Shown here: one piece after another, positions 6,280 to 6,320 of the stretch
How positions within the stretch are numbered: the first letter of the stretch is position 1
Layout of the letters: the number at the start of each line of letters is the position of its first letter
DNA from: Methanobacteriota archaeon
GTDB taxonomy: Archaea > Thermoplasmatota > E2 > DHVEG-1
Reading direction: 5' to 3'
Assembly: GCA_026394435.1 (NCBI GenBank)
Contig: JAPKYG010000006.1
Location: forward strand, 1-6,320
DNA: 6,320 nt
Notes under the pieces: model-generated
Told to the model about the DNA's origin: nothing
Seen by the model: only the letters and a program-made list of their open reading frames with translations
The model's database searches: none
Translations under genes and position numbers: made by a program

Positions 6280-6320
6280 TGAGCTGCGAGAAAATTTTGA
6301 TATTATATTGTAATTTTGTC

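Overview
The window looks archaeal, most likely a Euryarchaeota/Thermoplasmatota-type lineage. This is inferred from three things: TATA-like promoter elements with AT-rich flanks rather than a -35/-10 pair; Shine-Dalgarno sites of the GGAG and GTGAT type; and a C-terminal Ig-like domain (FYVDG ... WQWNEKAF ... H ... DGN) of a kind familiar from secreted and membrane proteins of these archaea. No rRNA, tRNA, CRISPR array, transposase or integrase is visible, and no non-coding stretch exceeds about 175 bp.

Layout, left to right. (1) The 3' part of a plus-strand gene for a surface-type protein with two Ig-like regions and a membrane segment between them; it enters from outside the window. (2) It meets, tail to tail, a minus-strand block of three genes. 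In transcription order these are a receiver-only response regulator (5592-5230), a soluble six-PAS histidine kinase (5144-2004), and a 303-residue protein with a C-terminal winged-helix-like region (1997-1086). (3) A 174-bp divergent intergenic region of about 31% G+C. (4) A plus-strand gene (5767-6279) for a small charged protein with a repeated Lys-rich motif at its C terminus.

Working model (inference): the minus-strand block is a cytoplasmic phosphorelay cassette. The kinase has many sensory PAS modules and no membrane anchor, so it would read intracellular signals such as redox state, small ligands or energy status. The stand-alone receiver is the natural phosphate acceptor but has no output domain. 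The winged-helix-like protein lies 6 nt downstream of the kinase stop, with its ribosome binding site overlapping that stop, so it is the obvious candidate output partner, though nothing in the sequence proves this.

The least ordinary non-coding structure is in the divergent region. Four copies of the hexamer TAAGAA/TTCTTA form two inverted pairs, both with 13-bp spacers. One pair brackets a TATA-like element of the response-regulator gene; the other lies immediately upstream of the TATA box of the small-protein gene. It is a good operator candidate linking the two transcription units. The convergent junction is also compact: the two stop codons share TTAA, and each gene's Lys-rich tail supplies a U-rich stretch to the other strand.
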